DNA of 64,000 nucleotides. Origin: an uncultured Dehalococcoidia bacterium. GTDB taxonomy: Bacteria; Chloroflexota; Dehalococcoidia; Lucifugimonadales; UBA3495. The notes under the pieces are model-generated. The model saw only the letters and a program-made list of their open reading frames with translations. It did not search any database and was not told the DNA's origin. Numbering within the stretch: position 1 is the first letter of the stretch; every line of letters begins with the position of its first letter. The stretch covers positions 665,416 to 729,415 of the forward strand of contig OY282494.1 of assembly GCA_958296385.1 (NCBI GenBank). The letters run 5' to 3'. This document shows, one piece after another, positions 28,125 through 38,792 of this stretch. Made by a program: the position numbers and the translations under genes.

Positions 28125-28164
28125 TCCCGTTTATCCTCCCAATTGATTTTGGCTGTCCAGCATT

Positions 28165-28373
28165 GGTAGCGTTCCGTTTTAGGTGGTTTAGTTTCCCCCA
28201 ATGCCATTCTGAGCGCCCTTTCCCCCAATGCCATTCTGAGCGCAGCGAAGAATCTCGAAAGCGTAGCAACGGCGTTACCCCAAAGTGTGTCCTACGTCAT
28301 CGAGATTCTTCGCTGCGCTCAGAATGACATTAGGGAGGATGGCTGATTAAACCACTTAAAACGGAACGCTGCC
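28165..28373. mobile_element. Miniature inverted-repeat element with target duplication
   Basis: A 209-bp palindromic unit. The left end is GGTAGCGTTCCGTTTTAGG and the right end its near reverse complement, ending GGAACGCTGCC. Inside is a second hairpin with 31-base arms (28227-28257 and 28301-28331, one mismatch). A partly duplicated left arm lies at 28197-28217. The element is flanked by TCCAGCATT (28156-28164) and TCCAGCATC (28374-28382), an 8-of-9-base direct repeat consistent with target-site duplication. It carries no gene, so it must have been moved by a transposase in trans. It fills most of the gap 28125-28454. Confidence 0.88.
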
Positions 28374-28454
28374 TCCAGCATCGCAAATGATAAAGACTGC
28401 CCGCCCGTTATGTACATTAATCCGGTAACGGATTCGGGGTGATTTCTCGGTTGA

Positions 28455-29270
28455 TTACCGGAGGAACGCCACCAGCAGCGCCGTCAATCCGAGGGCGGCG
28501 CTCCAGGGGGCAAACCAGCGGAGGCGGCCGGCGCGCACCCACGCCAGCAGCCAGCGGATGGCGCCCAGGGCGATGATAAACGCCGCCAGGTTTGCCGCGA
28601 GCAGGTAGGCGGCGGATTGCCACGAGGCGAACCATACCGACGTTGTCCCCCAGAACGCCACCGTCCACACGGCCAATGCCGCCAGCATTAGCGGCCCGGC
28701 CAGCAGGAACGAAAAGTTGACGGCATCCGTCCGGTTCATCCCGGCGCCCAGCCCGGCCGCGATGGTGATTCCGGAACGGGACAGGCCCGGCACGGTGGCC
28801 ACGCCCTGGGCCAAACCGACCAGCATCGACCGCTGCCACGTAGTTTCGGGCAGCGTATTGCCGGACGCGTCGGGCTGATTGCGGGGCGCCGCCAGCAGTA
28901 TGCCGGCGTTGGCCAGCATCATGCCGCCGACGAACCAGGGGGAGGCCCACCAGTCGTACAGCACGGTGCGGCTCAGCAGCAGCGTTTCGGGCAGCGCGAT
29001 GGCTCCGGTAACTGCCAGCGCAATCATATAATGGACGGCGAACCGGCGGCCGGGGCCGGGCCGTCGGATGCCCCGCGCAGCGTCCCAATACCGGCGGCGG
29101 AAATAAACCAATCCGGCCAGATTAGTTGCCGCGTGCAGGCTGACCAGCAAAAACCCGTCCTGGGGCGCTCCCGGCAGCAGGGCTAACAGCTGCAAATGCC
29201 CGCTGCTGGAAACGGGCAGAAACTCGGTGACGCCTTGCGTTACGGCGAACAGCAGGGCCGTCCAGAGCAT
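28455..29270 (-). CDS. uppP: Undecaprenyl-diphosphatase
   Basis: 271-residue integral membrane enzyme (BacA/UppP) that recycles undecaprenyl diphosphate for wall and glycan synthesis. The two catalytic repeats are clear: QGVTEFLPVSSSGHL near the N-terminus and PGLSRSGITIAAGLGAGMNR in the middle. Several hydrophobic helices span the rest. Slightly short in the cytoplasmic loop but otherwise normal. It ends a yvcK-glmS-uppP operon, 15 bases after glmS, linking it to wall precursor supply. Confidence 0.93.
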   Translation of the reverse strand: MLWTALLFAVTQGVTEFLPVSSSGHLQLLALLPGAPQDGFLLVSLHAATNLAGLVYFRRRYWDAARGIRRPGPGRRFAVHYMIALAVTGAIALPETLLLSRTVLYDWWASPWFVGGMMLANAGILLAAPRNQPDASGNTLPETTWQRSMLVGLAQGVATVPGLSRSGITIAAGLGAGMNRTDAVNFSFLLAGPLMLAALAVWTVAFWGTTSVWFASWQSAAYLLAANLAAFIIALGAIRWLLAWVRAGRLRWFAPWSAALGLTALLVAFLR

Positions 29271-29285
29271 AGGGAGGGTGCGGCG

Positions 29286-31169
<1,884 letters not shown>

Positions 31170-31175
31170 GGGTAA

Positions 31176-32321
31176 TCAGCCGCCGTCCGGGTCGGAATTG
31201 CGGACGGTCAGCGTTGCGCCGGCAGCGTCGGCGTCCTCATCGGCCGCGATGGGATGGACGCCGTACTCGGTGGCAAAGGCCGGCGATTCGTTCACGTGGT
31301 CGCAGTCAAACACAAAGGGCGAGCGCGCGGCGTCGTGAGTGCGGGCGGAACCCGAACCCTCCACAATCTCCATAATGGCCTCCGCCAGGGCCGTCGGGTC
31401 GTGGCGCAGGAATACGCCCGGGGCCAGCAGGGGGCGCCGCACGATGCGGCCGACCATGGTCATACAGGCGTCCTCGTCCAGCAGCACCGGATACTGGCTG
31501 TCGGCGGCGTAGCGGTGGAACAGCTGGGGCGGCAGGGGCGTGTTGTTCACCAGCAAAAAGTCCAGCGGCTCACGGGTGCCCAGGTACTCGCAGAGCAGCG
31601 ACAGGAAGTTGGACGCCTGGAAACGGTGGCTTTCGCCGGGCTTGGTCATCAGGTTGCAGACGTGAATCTTGATGGCGCCGGACTCGTTGATGGCGCGGGC
31701 TACGTCCTCCACCAGCAGGTTGGGCAGCACGCTGGTGAATATATCTCCGGGGCCCAGCACGATGGCGTCGGCGTCCATAATGGCGTCAATTACCGGGGGA
31801 TAAACGTAGGCCGGCGGCTCCAGGTAGATGTAGTCAATGCCCACGTCGGGCTTGTCCTGGCGCAGGTCGATGGAGGATTCACCCACCAGGCAGGTGCCGT
31901 CTTGGAGGCGGGCGCAGAGGTTGGAGCGGGTGAGGGTTACGGGCAGCACGTTGCCGTTGATGCCCAGCAGCCGGGCCGCCTCGCTGATGGCGGAAACGGT
32001 GTTGCCGGTGACTTCGGTAAGGGCGGCCAGCAGCAGGTTGCCAAAGCTGTGGCCATTCAGCCCGTCGCCGGAGGTGAAACGGTACTCAAACAGGCGGCGC
32101 ATCAGGTTGGCGGCCTCGGTTTCGCCGGTAAGGGCCATCAGGCAGCGGCGCAAGTCGCCGGGGGGCAGATGGCCCATTTCTTTGCGGAGCCGGCCGCTGC
32201 TGCCGCCGCTGTCCGTCATCGCCACCACGGCGGTGAGATTGCAGTCCAGCGCGCGCAAGCCGCTCAAGGTAGTATGGTTGCCGGTGCCACCGCCGACGAC
32301 AACGATGTTTTTCCTGCTCAT
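31176..32321 (-). CDS. yvcK: Gluconeogenesis factor YvcK/CofD-like protein
   Basis: 381 residues of the YvcK (GlmR) family, which binds UDP-GlcNAc and in Bacillus stimulates GlmS and wall precursor synthesis. Conserved pieces: IVVVGGGTGNHTTLSGLRAL, VVAMTDSGGSSGRLRKE, LPPGDLRRCLMAL, LNGHSFGNLLLAALTE, LGPGDIFTSVLPNLLV and NLMTKPGES. Adjacency to glmS, six bases apart, strongly fits the family role. The C-terminal ~60 residues are acidic and variable. A good promoter lies about 100 bases upstream. Confidence 0.93.
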   Translation of the reverse strand: MSRKNIVVVGGGTGNHTTLSGLRALDCNLTAVVAMTDSGGSSGRLRKEMGHLPPGDLRRCLMALTGETEAANLMRRLFEYRFTSGDGLNGHSFGNLLLAALTEVTGNTVSAISEAARLLGINGNVLPVTLTRSNLCARLQDGTCLVGESSIDLRQDKPDVGIDYIYLEPPAYVYPPVIDAIMDADAIVLGPGDIFTSVLPNLLVEDVARAINESGAIKIHVCNLMTKPGESHRFQASNFLSLLCEYLGTREPLDFLLVNNTPLPPQLFHRYAADSQYPVLLDEDACMTMVGRIVRRPLLAPGVFLRHDPTALAEAIMEIVEGSGSARTHDAARSPFVFDCDHVNESPAFATEYGVHPIAADEDADAAGATLTVRNSDPDGG

Positions 32322-32421
32322 TAGCGGTTAGTAGTAAGCCGTCTGAATGGGGACACGGGCATTGTGTACCAACGGGCCGGGCCGTCGGGCCAGGCATCGG
32401 GAAACGGTTTAGGGCCAAGTT

Positions 32422-32451
32422 AGTATAGGAATGTAGTGCGCCGGGTGTCAA
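32422..32451 (-). promoter_or_regulatory. Sigma70-type promoter of yvcK-glmS-uppP
   Basis: On the minus strand, TTGACA (32451-32446, perfect) is separated by 18 bases from TATACT (32427-32422, 5/6), about 100 bases before the yvcK start. This is the best promoter match in the window. The divergent mutase operon has only a weaker candidate, TTGTCG (32500-32505) 19 bases before TAAAAT (32525-32530). Confidence 0.7.
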
Positions 32452-32574
32452 CCGCCCGCCGGTCAAGTTTAGCGCAAAAGCGGGGCGGCGGTTTAATCGT
32501 TGTCGTATTTAGTCCTGCGGGTGATAAAATGGCGGTGCAAGCGGGGCCGACGGCCCGGACGGAGGTTGTGCGAT

Positions 32575-34254
<1,680 letters not shown>

Positions 34255-34356
34255 TGCCGGCTGACCCGCCGGACTTTTGGCGCACCGCAAACTCACCCGA
34301 AACTGATCTGAAAAAAATCATCTGAAACCGACTCGAAACCGACCCGGAGGACTCCC

Positions 34357-35511
34357 GTGATTGACTTGATGCTGAACGAACAGGAGCGGATGCTCCAGAA
34401 TCTGGTGCGCGATTTTGCGGAGCGCGAGGTGATGCCCCGCAGCGCCGAGCTGGACGAGAAGGCCACGTTCTCGTGGGAGAACTGGCGGGGGATGGCCCAG
34501 CTGGGGTTGACCGGCATCGGGGTTGACCCGGCCTACGGCGGCAGCGGCGGCGGGTTCCGCCAGTCGTCCGTTGCCATTTCCGAGATGGCCCGGGCCGACG
34601 CCGCCGCCAGCGTTACCCTGGCCGCCCATCTGGGCCTGGGCCTGGAAACCATCGCCCGCTTTGGCAACGAGGAACAAAAGCAGCAGTACATCCCGTCGCT
34701 GGCCTCCGGCAAAGGCATTGCGGCGTGGGGCCTGACCGAACCGGGCAGCGGTTCCGACGCGGCGGCGATGCAAACTACGGCCACCCGGAGCAACGGCTCC
34801 TGGGTGCTCAACGGCTCCAAGCAGTTCATCACCAACGCCGACGTTGCCGAAACGCTGGTGATTTTCGCCAATCAGGACCGTTCCGCCGGCTACCGGGGCG
34901 TCTGCGCCTTTATCGTGCCGGCCGGCACCCCCGGAATGACCATCAACCCGCAGCACAACAAGATGGGCGTGCGGGCGTCCAGCACTTGCGAGATTGTGTT
35001 TGAGGATGCCGCAATTCCGGCGGACAATCTCATCGGCGAACCCGGCATGGGGTTCCGGTACGCAATGGACATACTGGATTCCAGCCGCATCTCCATTGCG
35101 GCGCAGTGCGTGGGCATCGGGCAGGCGGCGCTGGAGGAGGGGGTGCGCTACGCGCAGCTGCGGGAGAGCTTTGGCCGCCCGCTGGCGCAGCACCAGGCCA
35201 TCCAGTTCAAGCTGGCCGAAATCGCCACCGGCGTACACTCCGCCCGCATCGCCACCATGCACGCCGCCAGCCTGCGGGATCAAGGGCTGCCGTTCATCAA
35301 CGAGGCGTCAATGGCCAAGCTGATTGCATCGGAGATGTGCAACACCGCCGCTTACGAGGCGATGCAGATACACGGCGGCATCGGCTTTTTCAAGGAATCG
35401 CGCATTGAGCGCATATTCCGCGACGCCCGCGTAACCACCATCTACGAAGGCACGTCGGAAGTCCAGCGCATGATTATCGCCCGCCAGGTGCTGGCCCAAT
35501 ACCCGGTCTAA
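34357..35511 (+). CDS. Acyl-CoA dehydrogenase
   Basis: 384-residue FAD enzyme oxidising acyl-CoA to enoyl-CoA. Features: AWGLTEPGSGSDAAAMQTTATR (FAD/substrate loop), MGVRASSTCEIVFEDAAIPADNLIG, QAIQFKLAEIAT, MQIHGGIGFFKE and the catalytic base region TTIYEGTSEVQRMIIARQVL with Glu364. GTG start with GGAGG six bases upstream. Sitting between mutase and epimerase, it probably feeds a branched-chain or short-chain acyl-CoA route ending in propionyl/methylmalonyl-CoA; exact substrate unknown. Confidence 0.92.
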   Translation: MIDLMLNEQERMLQNLVRDFAEREVMPRSAELDEKATFSWENWRGMAQLGLTGIGVDPAYGGSGGGFRQSSVAISEMARADAAASVTLAAHLGLGLETIARFGNEEQKQQYIPSLASGKGIAAWGLTEPGSGSDAAAMQTTATRSNGSWVLNGSKQFITNADVAETLVIFANQDRSAGYRGVCAFIVPAGTPGMTINPQHNKMGVRASSTCEIVFEDAAIPADNLIGEPGMGFRYAMDILDSSRISIAAQCVGIGQAALEEGVRYAQLRESFGRPLAQHQAIQFKLAEIATGVHSARIATMHAASLRDQGLPFINEASMAKLIASEMCNTAAYEAMQIHGGIGFFKESRIERIFRDARVTTIYEGTSEVQRMIIARQVLAQYPV

Positions 35512-35585
35512 CCGCCGGCGCAGCAGGACATCCGGGCATCAGACGTCCGGGCATCAGGCATCCGGGCATCCGGGAGGGAGAAATA

Positions 35586-35996
35586 ATGGCCGAAGTTTGC
35601 GCCGTCAATTACGTTGACCACGTTGGGGTTGCCGTCAGTGACATTCAGGCTGCGCTGGAGTTCTTTGGCGCCAACTTCGGCACTCCCGATGCCGAAACGG
35701 TTGACCTGGCCGACCAGGGCGTGCGGGCCTGCCTGATTGCGGTGGGCCAGACCCGCATCGAGCTGCTGCAACCGCTGACGCCGGAAAGCGCGGTGGGACG
35801 GTTCATTGAGCGGCGGGGCGAGGGCCTGCATCATCTGGCGCTGAACGTGGATGACATCGCCGGCAAGCTGCAAATCCTGTCGGCCAACGGCCTGTCCCTG
35901 ATTGACGAACAACCCCGGCACGGGCTGTCCGGCACGATTGGCTTCGTCCACCCCCGCTCGGTGTTCGGCGTGCTGACCGAGCTGGTGGAGAACTAG
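35586..35996 (+). CDS. mce: Methylmalonyl-CoA epimerase
   Basis: 136-residue vicinal-oxygen-chelate fold enzyme converting (S)- to (R)-methylmalonyl-CoA. Metal ligands are recognisable in VDHVGVAV (His), TRIELLQPL (Glu), GEGLHHLALNV (His) and the terminal LTELVE (Glu). Normal length. GGGAGGG precedes the ATG. It is the functional partner of the upstream mutase subunit. The 74-base gap before it contains several imperfect copies of GACATCCGGGCATC, probably incidental. Confidence 0.93.
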   Translation: MAEVCAVNYVDHVGVAVSDIQAALEFFGANFGTPDAETVDLADQGVRACLIAVGQTRIELLQPLTPESAVGRFIERRGEGLHHLALNVDDIAGKLQILSANGLSLIDEQPRHGLSGTIGFVHPRSVFGVLTELVEN

Positions 35997-36008
35997 CCGA
36001 GGCGCAAC

Positions 36009-37022
36009 TTGCCCACGCACGTAGTTTATGGCGATACGTTTCTGGCCGCCCGGCGGGTGGCCCGGATTCGGGATGACGGCGGCGCCGGCGACTTGATGGA
36101 CTCCAACCGGCAGCGCATCGCCGCCGGCCAGGCGCCGCCGGCCGCAGTGCTGGCAATGTGCAACTCGCTGCCGTTTCTGGAACCGATACGCCTGATTGAG
36201 ATTGAGGGCGCATTGGCCACGCAAGAACCGGCGTCGGGCGGCCGGGCCGGCGCCGGCAGCCGGCCGCGCGGGGGCCGCCGGGCCGCATCCGGCGGCGGCT
36301 GGACGGAACTGGCGGCCGCCGTCCCGCAGCTCCCGGACAGCACGCTGCTGATATTCGTTGACGGCGCCATCACGGAACGCAACCCGCTGCTGCGGGCATT
36401 GTCCGCACACGCCACCGTGCATCGGGAAACCGCCCCCGCCGGGCGGGATTTAGACCGCTGGATAAAAGGCGCCGCCGCAAGCAAGGGCGCATCCATCACC
36501 CCGCCGGGCATCCGCGCCATCGCGGAGATGGTGGGCAGCGACTTGTGGGCGCTGGACCGGGAGTTGGAAAAGCTGTCGCTGTACGCCGCCGGCCGGGAGA
36601 TTACCGAATCCGACGTAACCGCCCTGGTGCCCTACGCGCAGGAAACCAACATATTCGCCGCCGTGGACGCCATCGTGGACGGACAGGGCGGCGACGCGCT
36701 GCGCCTGCTGACGCAGCTGATGCACGAGGGTAAAGAACCGCTGTACCTGACCGCCATGATTGAACGGCAGCTGCGGCTGATGTCGTTGGCCCGGGATTTG
36801 TCGGACCGGGGCGTGCCGGCCGGCGACATGGGCCGGCGGATGGGCGTCAACTCCGATTTCGTGGTACGCAAGACGCAGGGCCAGGCCCGCCGCCGTTCGC
36901 TGAGCGACATCAGCCGGATGTACCAACGCGTGCTGAAAAGCGACCAGGACATCAAGACCGGGCGGCTGGAACCGGGCATAGCGCTGGAATTGCTGGTGGC
37001 TGACCTAGCCGCAATGCGGTGA
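36009..37022 (+). CDS. holA: DNA polymerase III delta subunit
   Basis: 337-residue clamp-loader delta subunit that opens the sliding clamp. N-terminal region MPTHVVYGDTFLAARRV, a Gly/Arg/Ala-rich insertion near 75-100, then a typical DSTLLIFVDG strand, IAEMVGSDLWALDRELEKLSLYAAGREITESDV and the C-terminal collar domain (PLYLTAMIERQLRLMSLARDL). TTG start 13 bases after the epimerase stop, with GAGG six bases upstream. Divergent but consistent with the family. Its position in a methylmalonyl operon looks incidental. Confidence 0.88.
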   Translation: MPTHVVYGDTFLAARRVARIRDDGGAGDLMDSNRQRIAAGQAPPAAVLAMCNSLPFLEPIRLIEIEGALATQEPASGGRAGAGSRPRGGRRAASGGGWTELAAAVPQLPDSTLLIFVDGAITERNPLLRALSAHATVHRETAPAGRDLDRWIKGAAASKGASITPPGIRAIAEMVGSDLWALDRELEKLSLYAAGREITESDVTALVPYAQETNIFAAVDAIVDGQGGDALRLLTQLMHEGKEPLYLTAMIERQLRLMSLARDLSDRGVPAGDMGRRMGVNSDFVVRKTQGQARRRSLSDISRMYQRVLKSDQDIKTGRLEPGIALELLVADLAAMR

Positions 37023-37035
37023 ATGTGACGTAGAT

Positions 37036-38013
37036 TCAGGCGGGGTAAGTTACCGGGTTGTAGCAGGCCGCCAGATGCTGCGGGGCCAGCTCGGCCAGCG
37101 GCGGCGGAACCTGCTCCCGGCAGCGGTGCAGCGCCTTGGGGCAGCGGGGCGCAAAGGGACATTCGTCGGCCGGGTCAATCAAGTCCGGCGGCGCTCCGGG
37201 CAGGGCGGTCAGCCGGCGGCCAGCGGCGTCCAATCTGGGCAGGGCTTGCAGCAGCGACCAGGTGTAGGGGTGGCGCGGCTGCTGGAACAGGGGCAGCAGG
37301 CGGGCGTATTCCATCAGGTAGCCGGCGTACATCACGCCCACCTTGCGGGCCATGTTCGCCACCACGCCCATGTCGTGGGTAATCAGCAGGATGGCCGACT
37401 TGGAATCCCGGCTTAACCCTTTCAGCCGTTCCAGAATCTCGGCTTGCAGCGTAACGTCCACGCTGGACGTCACTTCGTCGGCAATGAGCAGGCGGGGGCG
37501 CATCACCAGGGCCATGGCCAGCATCACGCGCTGGCACTGGCCGCCGCTGAGGGTAAAGGGGTAGGCGCCCATAATGCGCCGGGGGTCCGGCACGCCCAGC
37601 TCCCGCAGCATCTCCTGGCAAACGCCGGCGGCGGCCCGGCGGTTCAGCTGCGAGTGCGTGATGATGACCTCGGTAAGCTGGGCGCCGATGGTCTGGACGG
37701 GATTGAGGGCGGCCTGGGCGTCCTGAAACACCAGCGACATGGACTTGCCCCGCAGCCGGCGCATATATTCCTCCGGGGCGGTCACCAAATCTACGCCGTC
37801 AAAGAGAATCCGGCCGCCGGTGATGGCGCCGTTGTCCGGCAGCAGGCCCATGATGGCCAGGGCCAGCGCGCTCTTGCCGGCGCCGCTTTCGCCAACCACG
37901 CAGAATATCTCCTCCTCCTGCTGCTCGAAAGAAACGCCGTTGACCGCGTGGACGGTTCCGTTGGGGGCCTGGAACTGCACGCGCAGGTTCTCCACCTGCA
38001 ACACCGGCGCCAT
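37036..38013 (-). CDS. Lone peptide-type ABC transporter ATPase
   Basis: 325 residues, DppD/OppD type. Walker A GESGAGKSALALAIMG, signature LSGGQCQRVMLAMAL, Walker B LLIADEVTSSVD (Val where most have Pro), and the C-terminal oligopeptide domain with CPFAPRCPKALHRCREQVP. No permease or binding protein is adjacent. The second ABC cluster at 52128-56066 lacks ATPases, so this protein could energise it, but that is inference; a companion DppF-type subunit would still be needed. It shares a minus-strand unit with the PHP gene, two bases away. Confidence 0.9.
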   Translation of the reverse strand: MAPVLQVENLRVQFQAPNGTVHAVNGVSFEQQEEEIFCVVGESGAGKSALALAIMGLLPDNGAITGGRILFDGVDLVTAPEEYMRRLRGKSMSLVFQDAQAALNPVQTIGAQLTEVIITHSQLNRRAAAGVCQEMLRELGVPDPRRIMGAYPFTLSGGQCQRVMLAMALVMRPRLLIADEVTSSVDVTLQAEILERLKGLSRDSKSAILLITHDMGVVANMARKVGVMYAGYLMEYARLLPLFQQPRHPYTWSLLQALPRLDAAGRRLTALPGAPPDLIDPADECPFAPRCPKALHRCREQVPPPLAELAPQHLAACYNPVTYPA

Positions 38014-38015
38014 GG

Positions 38016-38720
38016 TCAGCGCACCGATACGGGCGGCAGCGTGGCCGGAGTGGTCAAGTCAACGGGTTCCATCCGGCCGGCCCGGATTTCGGCAATGAGT
38101 TCGTCCATTGACGCGATGGGCCGGTGAAACAGGGTGGCCGCCGCGCCCAATTGGTGCAGACGGTGGGCGTCGCTGCCGGCGGTGCCGGGGAGCCGGAGCT
38201 GCTGGCGCAAGTCGGCGGCAAATCGGTTCTCATCGGCGGCGCCCCGCCCGTTGTGGGATTCTACGGCGTCAAATAGTCGCAGATGGGGGTCGGCCAGGGC
38301 CCGTGCCAGCATATCCGCGCGGGCCGCCGGGTCCTGGCCCGGCTCCGATAGATAGCGACGGCGATAAGGATGGGCGGCAATCATGACGGCGCGCAGGCTA
38401 TCGGCCTCGGCGCGCAGGAACGTTGGCTTGTGCATCCCGAAACGGTAGCGGCGCAAACCGAAAACCAGCACGTGGCCGGCGTCGGTGTTAATCTCGGCGC
38501 CGGGAAACACCAGAATACCGTGCCGCCGGGCCAAGTCCGCCGCATCATCCGCCGGCCAGAAATCGTCGTGCTCCGTAAGGCACACGCCGTCCAGCCCCAG
38601 AGTGCGCGCCGAATCCAGCAGCTCGTCCACCGACATAAAACTGTCGTCGGACTTGGGGTAAGTATGAGTGTGCAGGTCAATCAGCAAAACGGCACCGGCG
38701 GCGGACGCAGTGGCAATCAT
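38016..38720 (-). CDS. PHP domain phosphoesterase
   Basis: 234 residues of the polymerase-and-histidinol-phosphatase metal-dependent family. Metal-binding motifs: IDLHTHTYPKSDDS, GVCLTEHDDFWP, FPGAEINTDAGHVLVFG, VMIAAHPYRRRY, FDAVESHNGRG and GTAGSDAHRLHQLG. All the expected His/Asp/Glu ligands are seen, so it is probably an active phosphoesterase; substrate unknown. ATG 38720; an internal TTG before LLIDLHTHT is a possible later start. Immediately upstream of the lone ATPase gene. Confidence 0.87.
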   Translation of the reverse strand: MIATASAAGAVLLIDLHTHTYPKSDDSFMSVDELLDSARTLGLDGVCLTEHDDFWPADDAADLARRHGILVFPGAEINTDAGHVLVFGLRRYRFGMHKPTFLRAEADSLRAVMIAAHPYRRRYLSEPGQDPAARADMLARALADPHLRLFDAVESHNGRGAADENRFAADLRQQLRLPGTAGSDAHRLHQLGAAATLFHRPIASMDELIAEIRAGRMEPVDLTTPATLPPVSVR

Positions 38721-38729
38721 ACCACCGAT

Positions 38730-38766
38730 TGCGCCCCGTCATTCCAAGTTGGAACGACGGGGCGCA
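38730..38766. repeat. Intergenic hairpin
   Basis: TGCGCCCCGT (38730-38739) pairs perfectly with ACGGGGCGCA (38757-38766), and the interior TTCC/GGAA can extend the stem. It lies between the ftsK stop and the PHP start, both minus strand. No T-run follows on either strand, so it is not a classical terminator; it may be an RNA processing or stabilising stem. Confidence 0.6.
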
Positions 38767-38792
38767 GCGGCGTAATCCTGTGGCAGAACCGG

